From Ulvibacterium sp. (lineage in GTDB: Bacteria; Bacteroidota; Bacteroidia; Flavobacteriales; Flavobacteriaceae), in the NCBI RefSeq assembly GCF_028285715.1, contig NZ_JANQOO010000021.1, positions 434,001 through 498,000 of the forward strand: DNA of 64,000 nt, read 5' to 3'. Below the pieces are notes generated by a model. It worked only from the letters and a program-made list of their open reading frames with translations, searched no databases and had not been told where the DNA came from. This document shows positions 35,418 to 44,598 of this stretch, in pieces. The translations under genes and the position numbers were made by a program. Every line of letters begins with the position of its first letter. The stretch's first letter is position 1.

Positions 35418-37560
35418 AAGAGCAATGGCACATTTGGAATTAAAACAAATTCCAGTACCGGAAAACAATCTTGAAAAAGGAGATGTTTTTGAAACAGCGG
35501 AACATATTCCCTTAAAACCGATTTACGAAAAAAAGGAAGTGGAGAATCTGAAGCATATGAACTTTGTTGCCGGTATCGCTCCTAATTTAAGGGGACCGTA
35601 TTCTACGATGTATGTTAGAAGACCTTGGACCATACGACAGTATGCCGGTTTTTCCACGGCCGAGGAAAGTAATGCCTTTTACAGACGAAACCTAGCCGCA
35701 GGTCAAAAAGGATTATCGGTGGCTTTTGACCTTCCTACACATAGGGGTTATGACAGTGACCATGAGCGTGTTGTGGGCGACGTGGGCAAGGCTGGAGTGG
35801 CTATAGATTCCGTTGAGGATATGAAAATTCTTTTTGACGGTATTCCTTTGGACAAAATGTCCGTTTCCATGACCATGAACGGAGCCGTACTTCCCATTAT
35901 GGCCTTTTACATTGTGGCAGCACAGGAGCAAGGCGCAAAACCAGAGCAATTGGCGGGCACCATTCAAAATGATATCTTAAAGGAGTTTATGGTTCGGAAT
36001 ACCTACATTTATCCCCCTACCCCTTCTATGCAAATAATTGCCGATATTTTTGAATATACCAGTAAACATATGCCCCGGTTCAATAGCATAAGTATTTCCG
36101 GCTACCATATGCAGGAGGCTGGAGCCACAGCGGATATTGAGTTGGCCTATACTTTGGCGGATGGTCTTGAGTACATTAGGACAGGGCTAAAGGCTGGGTT
36201 AGGCATTGACCAATTTGCACCCAGGCTCTCATTCTTTTGGGCTATTGGGATGAACCATTTTATGGAAATAGCCAAAATGAGGGCCGGCCGGATGTTATGG
36301 GCCAAATTGGTAAAACAATTTAATCCGCAGAGCCCAAAATCCTTGGCGCTTCGTACCCATTGTCAAACCAGTGGATGGAGCCTTACGGAACAAGATCCCT
36401 TCAACAATGTAGCCCGTACGGCAATAGAGGCCGCTGCCGCTGCTTTTGGCGGTACCCAAAGCCTACATACCAACGCCCTTGATGAGGCTATTGCCCTGCC
36501 CACGGACTTTTCTGCAAGAATTGCCAGGAATACCCAAATCTTTTTACAGGAAGAGACCAAAATTACCAAGACCGTGGATCCCTGGGGAGGAAGTTATTAC
36601 GTGGAAAGTCTTACCCATGATTTGGCAAATAAGGCTTGGAAGCTCATTGAAGAAATCGAGGAACTGGGTGGAATGACCAAAGCTATAGAGGCAGGTATTC
36701 CAAAAATGCGCATCGAGCAAGCAGCCGCGAGAAAACAGGCCCGCATTGATGGGGAACAGGATATCATTGTAGGCACCAATAAATATCAGCTCGAAGAAGA
36801 GGATGCCTTGCAGATTCTGGAAGTTGATAATGCCGAGGTACGAAGACAGCAAATAGAGCGCCTGGAAGCACTCAAAAAAAACAGGAACACCCTCGCTGTG
36901 GAAAAAGCACTTGAAAAATTGACGGAAGCTGCCAAAGGAAAATTCAATCCCCAAGAAACCTCGCAAGAAAACAATTTATTGGCTTTGGCGGTAGAAGCAG
37001 CAAAAGCCAGAGCTACATTGGGAGAGATCAGTGATGCCCTGGAGACCGCATTTGGGCGGTACAAAGCAAAAATCCAAACATTTACAGGTGTGTATTCAAA
37101 GGAGATAAAAGACGATAAGAGTTTCAAAAAGGCCAGGGAAATGGCCGATACATTTGCTGAAAAAGATGGTAGAAGACCACGTATTATGATTGCCAAAATG
37201 GGACAAGATGGCCATGATAGGGGAGCAAAGGTGGTAGCTACCGGTTATGCCGATCTAGGATTTGACGTGGATATTGGTCCTCTTTTCCAGACTCCGGCCG
37301 AAGCCGCCAAACAAGCCGTTGAAAACGATGTTCACATTTTAGGTGTTTCTTCTTTGGCGGCCGGTCACAAAACCTTGGTCCCCCAAGTTTTGGAAGAGCT
37401 TAAAGGCCACGGTAGGGAAGATATTATGGTAATCGTCGGTGGGGTAATCCCCCATCAGGATTACGAATTCTTATTTGATGCCGGGGCGGTGGCCGTTTTT
37501 GGACCTGGAACTAAAATTAGCGATGCGGCCATACAGATTTTGGAGATATTGCTCGACTAA
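35410..37560 (+). CDS. mutB: Methylmalonyl-CoA mutase large (alpha) subunit
   Basis: A 716-residue adenosylcobalamin enzyme interconverting methylmalonyl-CoA and succinyl-CoA. The N-terminal substrate barrel has [19 protein letters not shown] and [29 protein letters not shown] is the CoA/B12 site. The C-terminal cobalamin-binding domain (about 580-716) carries the DxHxxG motif in [10 protein letters not shown] and the GGVIPHQDY segment. With the divergent carboxylase it allows propionyl-CoA to enter as succinyl-CoA. The epimerase and MeaB chaperone are not in the window. Start choice: GTG at 35407, ATG at 35410 (ATGAATAG overlap with mutA) or ATG at 35425 are all possible. Confidence 0.95.
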   Translation: MNRRAMAHLELKQIPVPENNLEKGDVFETAEHIPLKPIYEKKEVENLKHMNFVAGIAPNLRGPYSTMYVRRPWTIRQYAGFSTAEESNAFYRRNLAAGQKGLSVAFDLPTHRGYDSDHERVVGDVGKAGVAIDSVEDMKILFDGIPLDKMSVSMTMNGAVLPIMAFYIVAAQEQGAKPEQLAGTIQNDILKEFMVRNTYIYPPTPSMQIIADIFEYTSKHMPRFNSISISGYHMQEAGATADIELAYTLADGLEYIRTGLKAGLGIDQFAPRLSFFWAIGMNHFMEIAKMRAGRMLWAKLVKQFNPQSPKSLALRTHCQTSGWSLTEQDPFNNVARTAIEAAAAAFGGTQSLHTNALDEAIALPTDFSARIARNTQIFLQEETKITKTVDPWGGSYYVESLTHDLANKAWKLIEEIEELGGMTKAIEAGIPKMRIEQAAARKQARIDGEQDIIVGTNKYQLEEEDALQILEVDNAEVRRQQIERLEALKKNRNTLAVEKALEKLTEAAKGKFNPQETSQENNLLALAVEAAKARATLGEISDALETAFGRYKAKIQTFTGVYSKEIKDDKSFKKAREMADTFAEKDGRRPRIMIAKMGQDGHDRGAKVVATGYADLGFDVDIGPLFQTPAEAAKQAVENDVHILGVSSLAAGHKTLVPQVLEELKGHGREDIMVIVGGVIPHQDYEFLFDAGAVAVFGPGTKISDAAIQILEILLD

Positions 37561-37720
37561 ACGCTAAAATTGGATTCGGTTTGATGCCCAGATTCGGTAG
37601 ACTGACCCAATTTAACCAACTTTAACGCAAAGTACCATAGTTATTCACCTTGTGTTAACAAAATACATTTTCTGGTCGATGAAATAATCGTATTTTTAAC
37701 CCCTAATTTATGATGATATA

Positions 37721-38494
37721 ATGGGGAAGATTATTGCTATTGCCAATCAGAAAGGCGGGGTTGGGAAAACCACCACTACGGTCAATTTAGCGGCTTCTTT
37801 GGGGGTTCTTGAGAAAAAAGTCTTGCTCATAGATGCAGATCCACAGGCCAATGCCACTTCTGGATTGGGAATTGAGGTGGAATCGGTGGATTTTGGCACA
37901 TATCAACTTCTGGAGCATACCAAAAATGCATCCGAAACGATTTTGGCAACGTCATCGCCCAATGTGGATTTGATTCCGGCCCATATCGATTTGGTGGCCA
38001 TAGAGATTGAGTTGGTCGATAAAGAAGATCGGGAATATATGCTCAAGCAGGCAATTTCGGATCTCAGAAACACTTATGATTACATTCTAATAGATTGTGC
38101 GCCTTCACTAGGCCTATTGACTTTGAATGCTTTAACGGCGGCCGACTCGGTCATTATTCCCATCCAGTGTGAGTATTTTGCCCTGGAGGGCCTTGGAAAA
38201 TTGCTCAACACCATTAAGAGCGTACAGAGGATACATAACCCTGATTTGGATATCGAAGGGATGCTACTAACCATGTACGACTCAAGATTGCGCCTTTCCA
38301 ATCAGGTAGTGGAAGAAGTACGGAAACATTTTGCGGATATGGTTTTTGATACCATCATACAACGCAACGTTAGACTCAGTGAAGCACCAAGCTATGGTGA
38401 GAGTATCATTAAATACGATGCCAGTAGCAAAGGCGCGGCCAACTATCTCAATATGGCCAATGAACTGGTGAAGAAAAATATGGAAACCGTATAA
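37721..38494 (+). CDS. parA: Chromosome partitioning ATPase ParA/Soj
   Basis: A 257-residue deviant Walker-type ATPase with NQKGGVGKTTTTVNLAASL at residues 8-26, LIDADPQANATSGLG and YILIDCAPSLGLLTLNAL. Length fits chromosomal Soj proteins. It moves or positions the ParB-parS nucleoprotein complex. The parB ATG shares its A with the parA stop codon (TAATG). The upstream 160 bases are AT-rich and include TATTTTTA, one base off the TAnnTTTG promoter element. Confidence 0.93.
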   Translation: MGKIIAIANQKGGVGKTTTTVNLAASLGVLEKKVLLIDADPQANATSGLGIEVESVDFGTYQLLEHTKNASETILATSSPNVDLIPAHIDLVAIEIELVDKEDREYMLKQAISDLRNTYDYILIDCAPSLGLLTLNALTAADSVIIPIQCEYFALEGLGKLLNTIKSVQRIHNPDLDIEGMLLTMYDSRLRLSNQVVEEVRKHFADMVFDTIIQRNVRLSEAPSYGESIIKYDASSKGAANYLNMANELVKKNMETV

Positions 38495-39399
38495 TGGCTA
38501 AGGCGACAAAAAAACAGGCTCTTGGGAGAGGATTGTCCGCACTGCTCAAAGATCCCGAAAATGACATACAATCGGCATCCGACAAAAACGCGGATAAGGT
38601 CGTTGGGAACATCGTGGAATTGGATTTGGAAACTATTACGGTAAATCCTTTCCAGCCGCGATCTAATTTTAACGATGACACCTTAAAAGAGTTGGCAAGT
38701 TCCATCAAGGAATTAGGTGTAATACAACCCATCACCGTGCGCAAATCGGGTTTCAATGCGTACCAATTGGTCTCTGGGGAGCGAAGGTTAAGGGCTTCCA
38801 AAATGATAGGTCTGGCCACTATTCCGGCATATATCCGTATTGCAAACGACCAAGAATCACTGGAAATGGCACTGGTAGAGAACATTCAGCGTCAGGACCT
38901 AGATCCTATTGAGATTGCCCTTTCCTATCAAAGATTGATCGATGAAATTGAACTAACCCAGGAAAGGTTAAGTGACAGGGTAGGCAAAAAACGTTCTACC
39001 ATTACCAATTATTTACGCCTTTTACGTCTAGATCCCATAATCCAGACTGGGATTCGGGATGGATTTGTGAGCATGGGTCATGGAAGGGCATTGGTCAATA
39101 TTGATAAGAAAAGGGACCAAATTTCTTTGTATGAAAAAATAGTTTCAAGAAATCTGTCGGTCAGGGATACGGAAAAAGCGGTAAGAGCATATCATGAAGG
39201 TAAGGATATAGCCAACGACTTAAATAAAAAGCCCATTGAAATACCCGATTTTGCAAAGGACCTAACGCAGGAACTTACGGATCACCTCTCGGCAAAGGTA
39301 ATTATCAATGCATCAAAGGCCGGCAAAGGGAAGATTATCATTCCTTTTCATACCAAGGAAGAACTTGATCGGCTTAAAAAATTGATTCTTGTTGAATAG
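38494..39399 (+). CDS. parB: Chromosome partitioning protein ParB
   Basis: A 301-residue ParB/Spo0J-family DNA-binding CTPase. It has the N-terminal ALGRGLSALL motif, the ParB/Srx nucleotide domain with NPFQPRSNF and GERRLRASKM, the LVENIQRQDLDPIEIA segment, then the helix-turn-helix (ERLSDRVGKKRSTITNYLRL) and C-terminal dimerisation domain. It follows parA directly. No parS-like palindrome was seen in this window. Confidence 0.93.
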   Translation: MAKATKKQALGRGLSALLKDPENDIQSASDKNADKVVGNIVELDLETITVNPFQPRSNFNDDTLKELASSIKELGVIQPITVRKSGFNAYQLVSGERRLRASKMIGLATIPAYIRIANDQESLEMALVENIQRQDLDPIEIALSYQRLIDEIELTQERLSDRVGKKRSTITNYLRLLRLDPIIQTGIRDGFVSMGHGRALVNIDKKRDQISLYEKIVSRNLSVRDTEKAVRAYHEGKDIANDLNKKPIEIPDFAKDLTQELTDHLSAKVIINASKAGKGKIIIPFHTKEELDRLKKLILVE

Positions 39400-40045
39400 A
39401 ACCCTTATCATAGTTATTTTTTTCAATCTTGCCGCGACAATAAGTTCCGCACAAGAAAAGAAACTTGAGAATCAAGAAGTGGATTCCCTAAAAATGGATT
39501 TGGAAGAGGAAGGTGTTATGGTAATGGACACCCTGGTAACCGAAAAAAAACGCATAAATCCATTGGCTCCCAGCAAAGCTGCCTTTTATTCGGCCGTGCT
39601 GCCAGGCCTGGGACAAGTTTATAATAAAAGGTATTGGAAGGTTCCCATTGTATACGCGGCCATTGGAACGGGTATTTACGCCTATACCTTCAACGATGGA
39701 CGCTACGATCGTTTCAGGGCTGCCTTTAAAAGAAGACGGGCGGGTTTCACCGATGATGAATTTTATGATCTTGATGGAAGCGGGATAGACCCTGGAAATC
39801 CCGATTTTTCGGATGATGCCCTTGAGGATGCCCAAGAACGTTTTCAACGCGACCGGGATCTGGCCCTTTTGATTACCATTCTCCTTTACGCTCTTAATGT
39901 TGTAGATGCCAATGTAGACGCGCACCTAAAGCAATACAATATTGATGATGATTTAAGTTTTGATTTGGACATACAACCCTATATCGATCTAAATCCAATT
40001 ACCACCGACCCCAATTATGGGTTGGCCTTAACCATTAAGTTTTAG
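39389..40045 (+). CDS. DUF5683 family membrane protein
   Basis: A 218-residue exported/membrane protein of the DUF5683 family, conserved in Bacteroidota next to parAB. It starts with a signal sequence (IIVIFFNLAATISSAQE) that is only included if translation begins at TTG (39389 or 39392), inside the parB end; no ATG precedes it. The conserved core is NPLAPSKAAFYSAVLPGLGQ with YNKRYWKVPIVYAAI, followed by an Asp-rich variable loop (about 115-145) and a second hydrophobic helix (LALLITILLYALNVVDANVDAH). Function unknown. Confidence 0.85.
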   Translation: MLNRTLIIVIFFNLAATISSAQEKKLENQEVDSLKMDLEEEGVMVMDTLVTEKKRINPLAPSKAAFYSAVLPGLGQVYNKRYWKVPIVYAAIGTGIYAYTFNDGRYDRFRAAFKRRRAGFTDDEFYDLDGSGIDPGNPDFSDDALEDAQERFQRDRDLALLITILLYALNVVDANVDAHLKQYNIDDDLSFDLDIQPYIDLNPITTDPNYGLALTIKF

Positions 40046-40048
40046 TTT

Positions 40049-40750
40049 GTGAAAATCGCATTGTTCGGATACGGAAAAATGGGCAAGATGATAGAACGAA
40101 TAGCCCTGCAAAGAGGGCATGTCATCACCACCAAAGTTGATATAGGAACAACGGATATTGACTTTTCCGACATGGAAGTAGCTATTGATTTTAGCACCCC
40201 TGACTCCGCCTTTGGTAATATATGTAGTTGTTTGGAACATGGGATACCCATTATTTCTGGCACAACAGGTTGGTTAATGGATTATGACAAAGTCGTGGAT
40301 TTATGCCATAATAAAAATGGAGCCTTTATCTATGCTTCCAATTTTAGTTTGGGTGTCAACCTTTTTTTTGAACTAAATACCTATCTGGCCAAAATGATGC
40401 ACAATCTCAAGGAATACAAAATAGCATTGGAGGAAATACACCATACCCAAAAGCTGGATGCTCCAAGCGGCACGGCTATTACTTTGGCCAAGGGAATAAT
40501 AGAAAATACGGACTATCAGGATTGGAAGCTGGACGATGATGGAAAGAAAACCATACCCATCAAGTCAAAAAGAATAGATGCGGTTCCCGGCACACATACG
40601 GTGTCATATCACAGCGAAGTGGATAGTATCGAAATACGCCATACCGCACACAATAGGGAAGGATTTGCCCTAGGCGCGGTTATCGCGGCTGAATGGATTT
40701 TGGGAAGGACAGGGATATTTTCCATGAAAGATGTGTTAAATCTAGGTTAA
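40049..40750 (+). CDS. dapB: 4-hydroxy-tetrahydrodipicolinate reductase
   Basis: A 233-residue NAD(P)H-dependent reductase of the lysine/meso-diaminopimelate pathway, supplying cell-wall diaminopimelate. The Rossmann motif LFGYGKMGKMIE is at residues 4-15, SGTTGW is the cofactor loop, and EIHHTQKLDAPSGTA carries the catalytic His and Lys and the substrate glycine loop. Translation starts at GTG (40049), three bases after the DUF5683 stop, since the Rossmann strand begins at residue 2. Shorter than E. coli DapB (273), as common in this phylum. Confidence 0.93.
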   Translation: MKIALFGYGKMGKMIERIALQRGHVITTKVDIGTTDIDFSDMEVAIDFSTPDSAFGNICSCLEHGIPIISGTTGWLMDYDKVVDLCHNKNGAFIYASNFSLGVNLFFELNTYLAKMMHNLKEYKIALEEIHHTQKLDAPSGTAITLAKGIIENTDYQDWKLDDDGKKTIPIKSKRIDAVPGTHTVSYHSEVDSIEIRHTAHNREGFALGAVIAAEWILGRTGIFSMKDVLNLG

Positions 40751-40862
40751 GATATGTAACTTTTCCAAGTTTAAAGTACGTATCCTCGTGTATACTTTTA
40801 CATGAACCCTTATGTAAAGAATTGATTTTTAAGCCAGCCAATAGCAACTAACACTATTTTCT

Positions 40863-42563
40863 ATGAACGGATCGCAATGGATTATTTTTATTCTTCTTGT
40901 ACAGGTAATACATTTTCTGGGCACATGGAAACTCTATGTGAAAGCAGGTAGAAAAGCTTGGGAAGCAGCCATTCCCGTGTATAATGCCATCGTTTTGATG
41001 CAAATCATCAATCGACCTAGATGGTGGGTCTTCTTACTATTTATTCCTATAATTAACCTGTTGATGTTTCCGGTTATCTGGGTAGAGACCATCCGAAGTT
41101 TTGGAAGGAACAATCTCCTGGAGACATGGTTGGTTATCCTTACTTTGGGATTTTATATCTTCTATATAAACTACGCGGTGGAAGTTCAATATGTGGAAGA
41201 TCGAAGTCTTCATCCCAAGACCGGCCTTGGGGAATGGATAAGCTCTATAGTCTTCGCTATTGTGGCCGCGACTTTAGTACATACCTATTTTATTCAGCCC
41301 TATGTAATACCCACGGGATCTTTGGAGAGAACCCTACGTGTGGGGGATTTTCTGTTTGTTAGCAAATATCACTATGGGGCTAGGACACCCATGACAACGG
41401 TTGCTGCCCCTATGGTTCATGACACGCTCCCCTTGATCGGCACCCGTTCCTATTTAAACAAACCACAACTGCCCTATTTTAGATTACCAGGTTTTACAAA
41501 GGTAAAGCGCAACGATATAGTGGTGTTCAGCTGGCCTGCGGATACGGTCCGGGTCTTCTTTAAAAAGGAAAAAGGGGTTAAAAAACCTATTGATAAAAAA
41601 TCGAACTACGTAAAGCGATGTGTAGGGGTACCTGGCGATTCTTTGGCCGTAATCGACGGTTTTGTCTATGTAAATGGAAAACAACTACAACTTTCCGATA
41701 GGGCCAAACCTCAGTACGATTATATGGCCTATGGTCAAAAAGGGGTGTCTTCCAGACTGCTTTCGGATTTAGGAATAAATGAGTTTAACAGGTTGTACGT
41801 AGCCCAGTCTTTGACTCAGGGTCAAAAAAGGGCTTTGCAATATGCAGGCCATAGGGTTTACGACAAATCCCAACCGATTCAAATTTTGACCGATAGTAAA
41901 GGCATCGATCCCACGCTGATAAGACAACAGCGGTTGGCTTTGAAGGAAATTGCCGATAGGCAAAGGGTTGTAACCTTAACAGATGAAATGGCAATCAGGC
42001 TGAGAAACAATTCCGGGATTGATTCGGTTATAAAGGTTATAGAACCTAAAGGAAGGCAGGGGATAAATCTATTTCCCCAAAATCCGGATTATCCTTGGAA
42101 CTATGATAATATGGGGCCTATTTATATTCCTGCCAAAGGGACGACGATATCGCTAAATTTAAGAAGCCTACCACTTTACAAAAAAATCATTCGAGATTAT
42201 GAGCATAACTCCATAGAAGTGTCCGGAAATCAAATATTAATAAATGGTGAAGCGGCCGATAGCTATACTTTTAAGCAGGACTACTATTGGATGATGGGAG
42301 ACAATAGGGACCACTCCGAAGATAGTCGGGCGTGGGGCTATGTCCCTGAAGACCACATTGTGGGAACCCCAATTTTTATATGGATGAGTATCGAGAATTT
42401 TACTGATGGCCTGGCTAACTGGAAAATTCGCTGGGATAGAGTCTTTACCACGGTTCATGGTGAGGGAGAACCCTATTCGTATTTCAAATGGTTCTTGGTA
42501 GTCCTGGGCGCTTGGTTTGCATTCGACTTCTTTAGAAAAAGGAGAAAGAAGAGCACGGATTAA
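40863..42563 (+). CDS. lepB: Signal peptidase I, long form with extra membrane domain
   Basis: A 566-residue S26 signal peptidase that cleaves signal peptides at the outer face of the inner membrane. An N-terminal membrane part (residues 1-125, several hydrophobic helices, resembling DUF5684) precedes the peptidase. The catalytic Ser is in VIPTGSLERTLRVGD (about residue 156) and the Lys in NYVKRCVGVPGDS (about residue 246). The C-terminal box MMGDNRDHSEDSRAWGYVP is well conserved. About 130-150 extra residues lie between the GDS box and the C-terminal box, making it far longer than E. coli LepB (324). A C-terminal hydrophobic helix and basic tail end the protein. Confidence 0.92.
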   Translation: MNGSQWIIFILLVQVIHFLGTWKLYVKAGRKAWEAAIPVYNAIVLMQIINRPRWWVFLLFIPIINLLMFPVIWVETIRSFGRNNLLETWLVILTLGFYIFYINYAVEVQYVEDRSLHPKTGLGEWISSIVFAIVAATLVHTYFIQPYVIPTGSLERTLRVGDFLFVSKYHYGARTPMTTVAAPMVHDTLPLIGTRSYLNKPQLPYFRLPGFTKVKRNDIVVFSWPADTVRVFFKKEKGVKKPIDKKSNYVKRCVGVPGDSLAVIDGFVYVNGKQLQLSDRAKPQYDYMAYGQKGVSSRLLSDLGINEFNRLYVAQSLTQGQKRALQYAGHRVYDKSQPIQILTDSKGIDPTLIRQQRLALKEIADRQRVVTLTDEMAIRLRNNSGIDSVIKVIEPKGRQGINLFPQNPDYPWNYDNMGPIYIPAKGTTISLNLRSLPLYKKIIRDYEHNSIEVSGNQILINGEAADSYTFKQDYYWMMGDNRDHSEDSRAWGYVPEDHIVGTPIFIWMSIENFTDGLANWKIRWDRVFTTVHGEGEPYSYFKWFLVVLGAWFAFDFFRKRRKKSTD

Positions 42564-42622
42564 ACTAGGGATATTTCATAGAAATTGTTTTATCTTTCCT
42601 CGGTTCTGAAATAGATTCCTTG

Positions 42623-43273
42623 ATGTACACCCTCCTTCATCCTACTTACTTTCCGAACATAGCTATCTTTTCGGTTATAACAAGGGACAGGGTTCTTTGG
42701 GAAATTGAAGACAATTATCAAAAACAAACTTACCGTAATCGTTGTTATATTTCAACCGACCAGGGGAAACACATGTTGACTATCCCAATAAAGCATGTGG
42801 GTGGAAAAGAGGGAAGGCAAAAGTACAAGGAGGTACGGTTGGACAACTCTTATTCTTGGCAACGGCAACATTGGCGAACATTACAAACCGCTTATAGGAC
42901 TTCTCCATTTTTTGAGTACTATGAAGATGATATTGCACCGCTATTTAGAGAAAAGCATTTTTCTTTGTTGGATTTCAACCTCAGGACCATAGAAACCGTC
43001 TGTAACTGTCTTCAAATTGAAATGCCCTTGGAAAAGACCGTGACTTACCATAAAAACGTTAAGACTCAAAATCCAATACCCAAAATATTGGACGCACGCC
43101 ATTTAGTCAATGCCAAAAAAGAAATTCGGTTCGTTCAGGAAACATATACACAAGTTTTTGGAAGCCGTAATGGGTTTATAGAAAACCTAAGTGTGTTGGA
43201 TCTCTTGTTCAATGAGGGACCCCATACCGTTTCTTTTTTGAAAAATCAAAATTTGGATTTTATCTATGCTTAG
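42623..43273 (+). CDS. WbqC family protein
   Basis: A 216-residue cytoplasmic protein of the WbqC-like family, found in polysaccharide clusters and as a stand-alone conserved gene in Bacteroidota. Recognisable parts are LLHPTYFPNI at the start, YRNRCYISTDQGKHMLTIPI, WQRQHWRTLQTAYRTSPFFEYY and the C-terminal SVLDLLFNEGP. Biochemical function is not established. The longest frame begins with TTG at 42620 directly before the ATG at 42623. It overlaps the next gene by 8 bases. Confidence 0.85.
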   Translation: MYTLLHPTYFPNIAIFSVITRDRVLWEIEDNYQKQTYRNRCYISTDQGKHMLTIPIKHVGGKEGRQKYKEVRLDNSYSWQRQHWRTLQTAYRTSPFFEYYEDDIAPLFREKHFSLLDFNLRTIETVCNCLQIEMPLEKTVTYHKNVKTQNPIPKILDARHLVNAKKEIRFVQETYTQVFGSRNGFIENLSVLDLLFNEGPHTVSFLKNQNLDFIYA

Positions 43274-43589
43274 ATCCGTTGCACATTATGGAATTCATTT
43301 TTTGGTTCCCATAGCTGTTGGCCTGCTTTTTTATAAAAGCAGGAAATGGCATATCATCTTAATACTTTTGGCGGGAATTCTTATAGATATTGACCATTTA
43401 TGGGCCGATCCCATTTTTGATCCAAACCGATGCAGTATCAATTTTCATCCTTTACACAGCTATTGGGCGTTGGCGGGCTATTTTGTGCTACTGTTTTTTG
43501 AAAAGGTCAGAATTTTTGGAATTGCCGCATTGATACATATGTTGGCAGATGCCACGGACTGTTTATTCCTTGCCATCCAATCGGAATGA
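43266..43589 (+). CDS. DUF6122 family membrane protein
   Basis: A 107-residue protein with about three membrane helices and conserved polar residues within them: VAHYGIHFLVPIAVGLLF, IDIDHLWADPIFDPNRCS, NFHPLHSYWA and HMLADATDC. The His/Asp pattern (HYGIH, DIDH, HPLHS, HxLAD) resembles membrane-embedded metal-dependent hydrolases, so it may bind metal; this is inference. It is coupled to the WbqC gene by an 8-base overlap and its end overlaps the convergent gene by 27 bases. Confidence 0.8.
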   Translation: MLRSVAHYGIHFLVPIAVGLLFYKSRKWHIILILLAGILIDIDHLWADPIFDPNRCSINFHPLHSYWALAGYFVLLFFEKVRIFGIAALIHMLADATDCLFLAIQSE

Positions 43590-44597
43590 CGCCATTACGG
43601 GTAAATGGTCAGAAAGTTGCACGTCATAATTCTTGTGTGCAGTAACTTCAAAACTTGGGTCAACCAGGATAAAATCTATTCGAAAGGGTAGAAACCTTAA
43701 ATTATAGGTACTACCCAATCCCCCGCCTTTTTCCATAAAGGTATCTTTAAAATCGCCCTTCAGTGTACGGTAGATATGTGAGAATTGTGTGTTATTGAAA
43801 TCTCCTGAAATAATTTTTTTATGTCTTACACCCTTAAAGTGGTCTACCAATATCCGGGCCTGGTCCTCTTGTTGAGCAAGTGCCTCTCCTAATCTTTGAT
43901 ATAAGCGTTGTGGCTCTTCCCTTTTTACTGAACCCAGTCGGAATCTTAAGGATTGTAGGTGCACATTATATAGTCGCACCGTATCTGAAGATATTGCTAT
44001 ATCAGCATAAATAGCGTTGTTCCGACTTTGGGGAAAATCCAATGATCCCTTGGCAATGATCGGATATTTTGAGTAAATGGCCTGATTTACTCGTCCTTCA
44101 CTATTTTTAAAATTGAAATTAACATAACTATAGGGATACTTATCCAGAGCATCTCCCTTTATAGGACCGAACTCTTGAAAATTAATGATATCAGCATCTT
44201 GTTCTGCAAGAAAATCTAAAATTTCCTTACTGAAGGCTGAGTCCCTTGCCCATGTCAAACCATAAAAACTATGGACATTAAAAGTCAGAATACTAATGTC
44301 TTGCTCATCAATGGTAGAATTCGAATCAAAAAGCCTTAGAAAACTACCAAACATAAAATATCCCGGAATGAGAATAACAGTGGACAAAAGAAACTCCCTT
44401 TTCCTTAGAATAGCCCAGTAGATCAAAAATAAAACATTGATGCCCACCAAAAACGGAACCAACAAGTTTAGAAACGATATTAGAGAAAATGTCCCTACAA
44501 GGTTGAAGTAATCAATGTAAACCAGAAATAGGGCCAACGCAAAGATGACATTGAAAATAAAAACCAATTTATTGAAGAGAGATAAGCGTTTGGTCAA
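43563..44597 (-). CDS. Endonuclease/exonuclease/phosphatase-family membrane protein
   Basis: A 344-residue protein: three N-terminal membrane helices (about residues 8-90) and a DNase I-like EEP domain with ILTFNVHSF, INFQEFGP (catalytic Glu), IISGDFNNTQFS, RIDFILVD and LSDHLPVMASF (Asp-His pair). EEP domains cleave phosphodiesters in nucleic acids or phospholipids; the membrane anchor suggests an envelope role, perhaps with lipid substrates. The start is uncertain: the TTG at 44597, two bases past the rhomboid stop, avoids a 59-base overlap required by the in-frame ATG at 44657. Confidence 0.82.
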   Translation of the reverse strand: MTKRLSLFNKLVFIFNVIFALALFLVYIDYFNLVGTFSLISFLNLLVPFLVGINVLFLIYWAILRKREFLLSTVILIPGYFMFGSFLRLFDSNSTIDEQDISILTFNVHSFYGLTWARDSAFSKEILDFLAEQDADIINFQEFGPIKGDALDKYPYSYVNFNFKNSEGRVNQAIYSKYPIIAKGSLDFPQSRNNAIYADIAISSDTVRLYNVHLQSLRFRLGSVKREEPQRLYQRLGEALAQQEDQARILVDHFKGVRHKKIISGDFNNTQFSHIYRTLKGDFKDTFMEKGGGLGSTYNLRFLPFRIDFILVDPSFEVTAHKNYDVQLSDHLPVMASFRLDGKE

Positions 44598-44598
44598 A

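Noticed and set aside
37561-39400. parS site near parAB
   Set aside because: No palindrome close to the TGTTTCACGTGAAACA consensus was seen. CACGTG occurs at a few coding positions (for example in divIC) but without the flanking arms.
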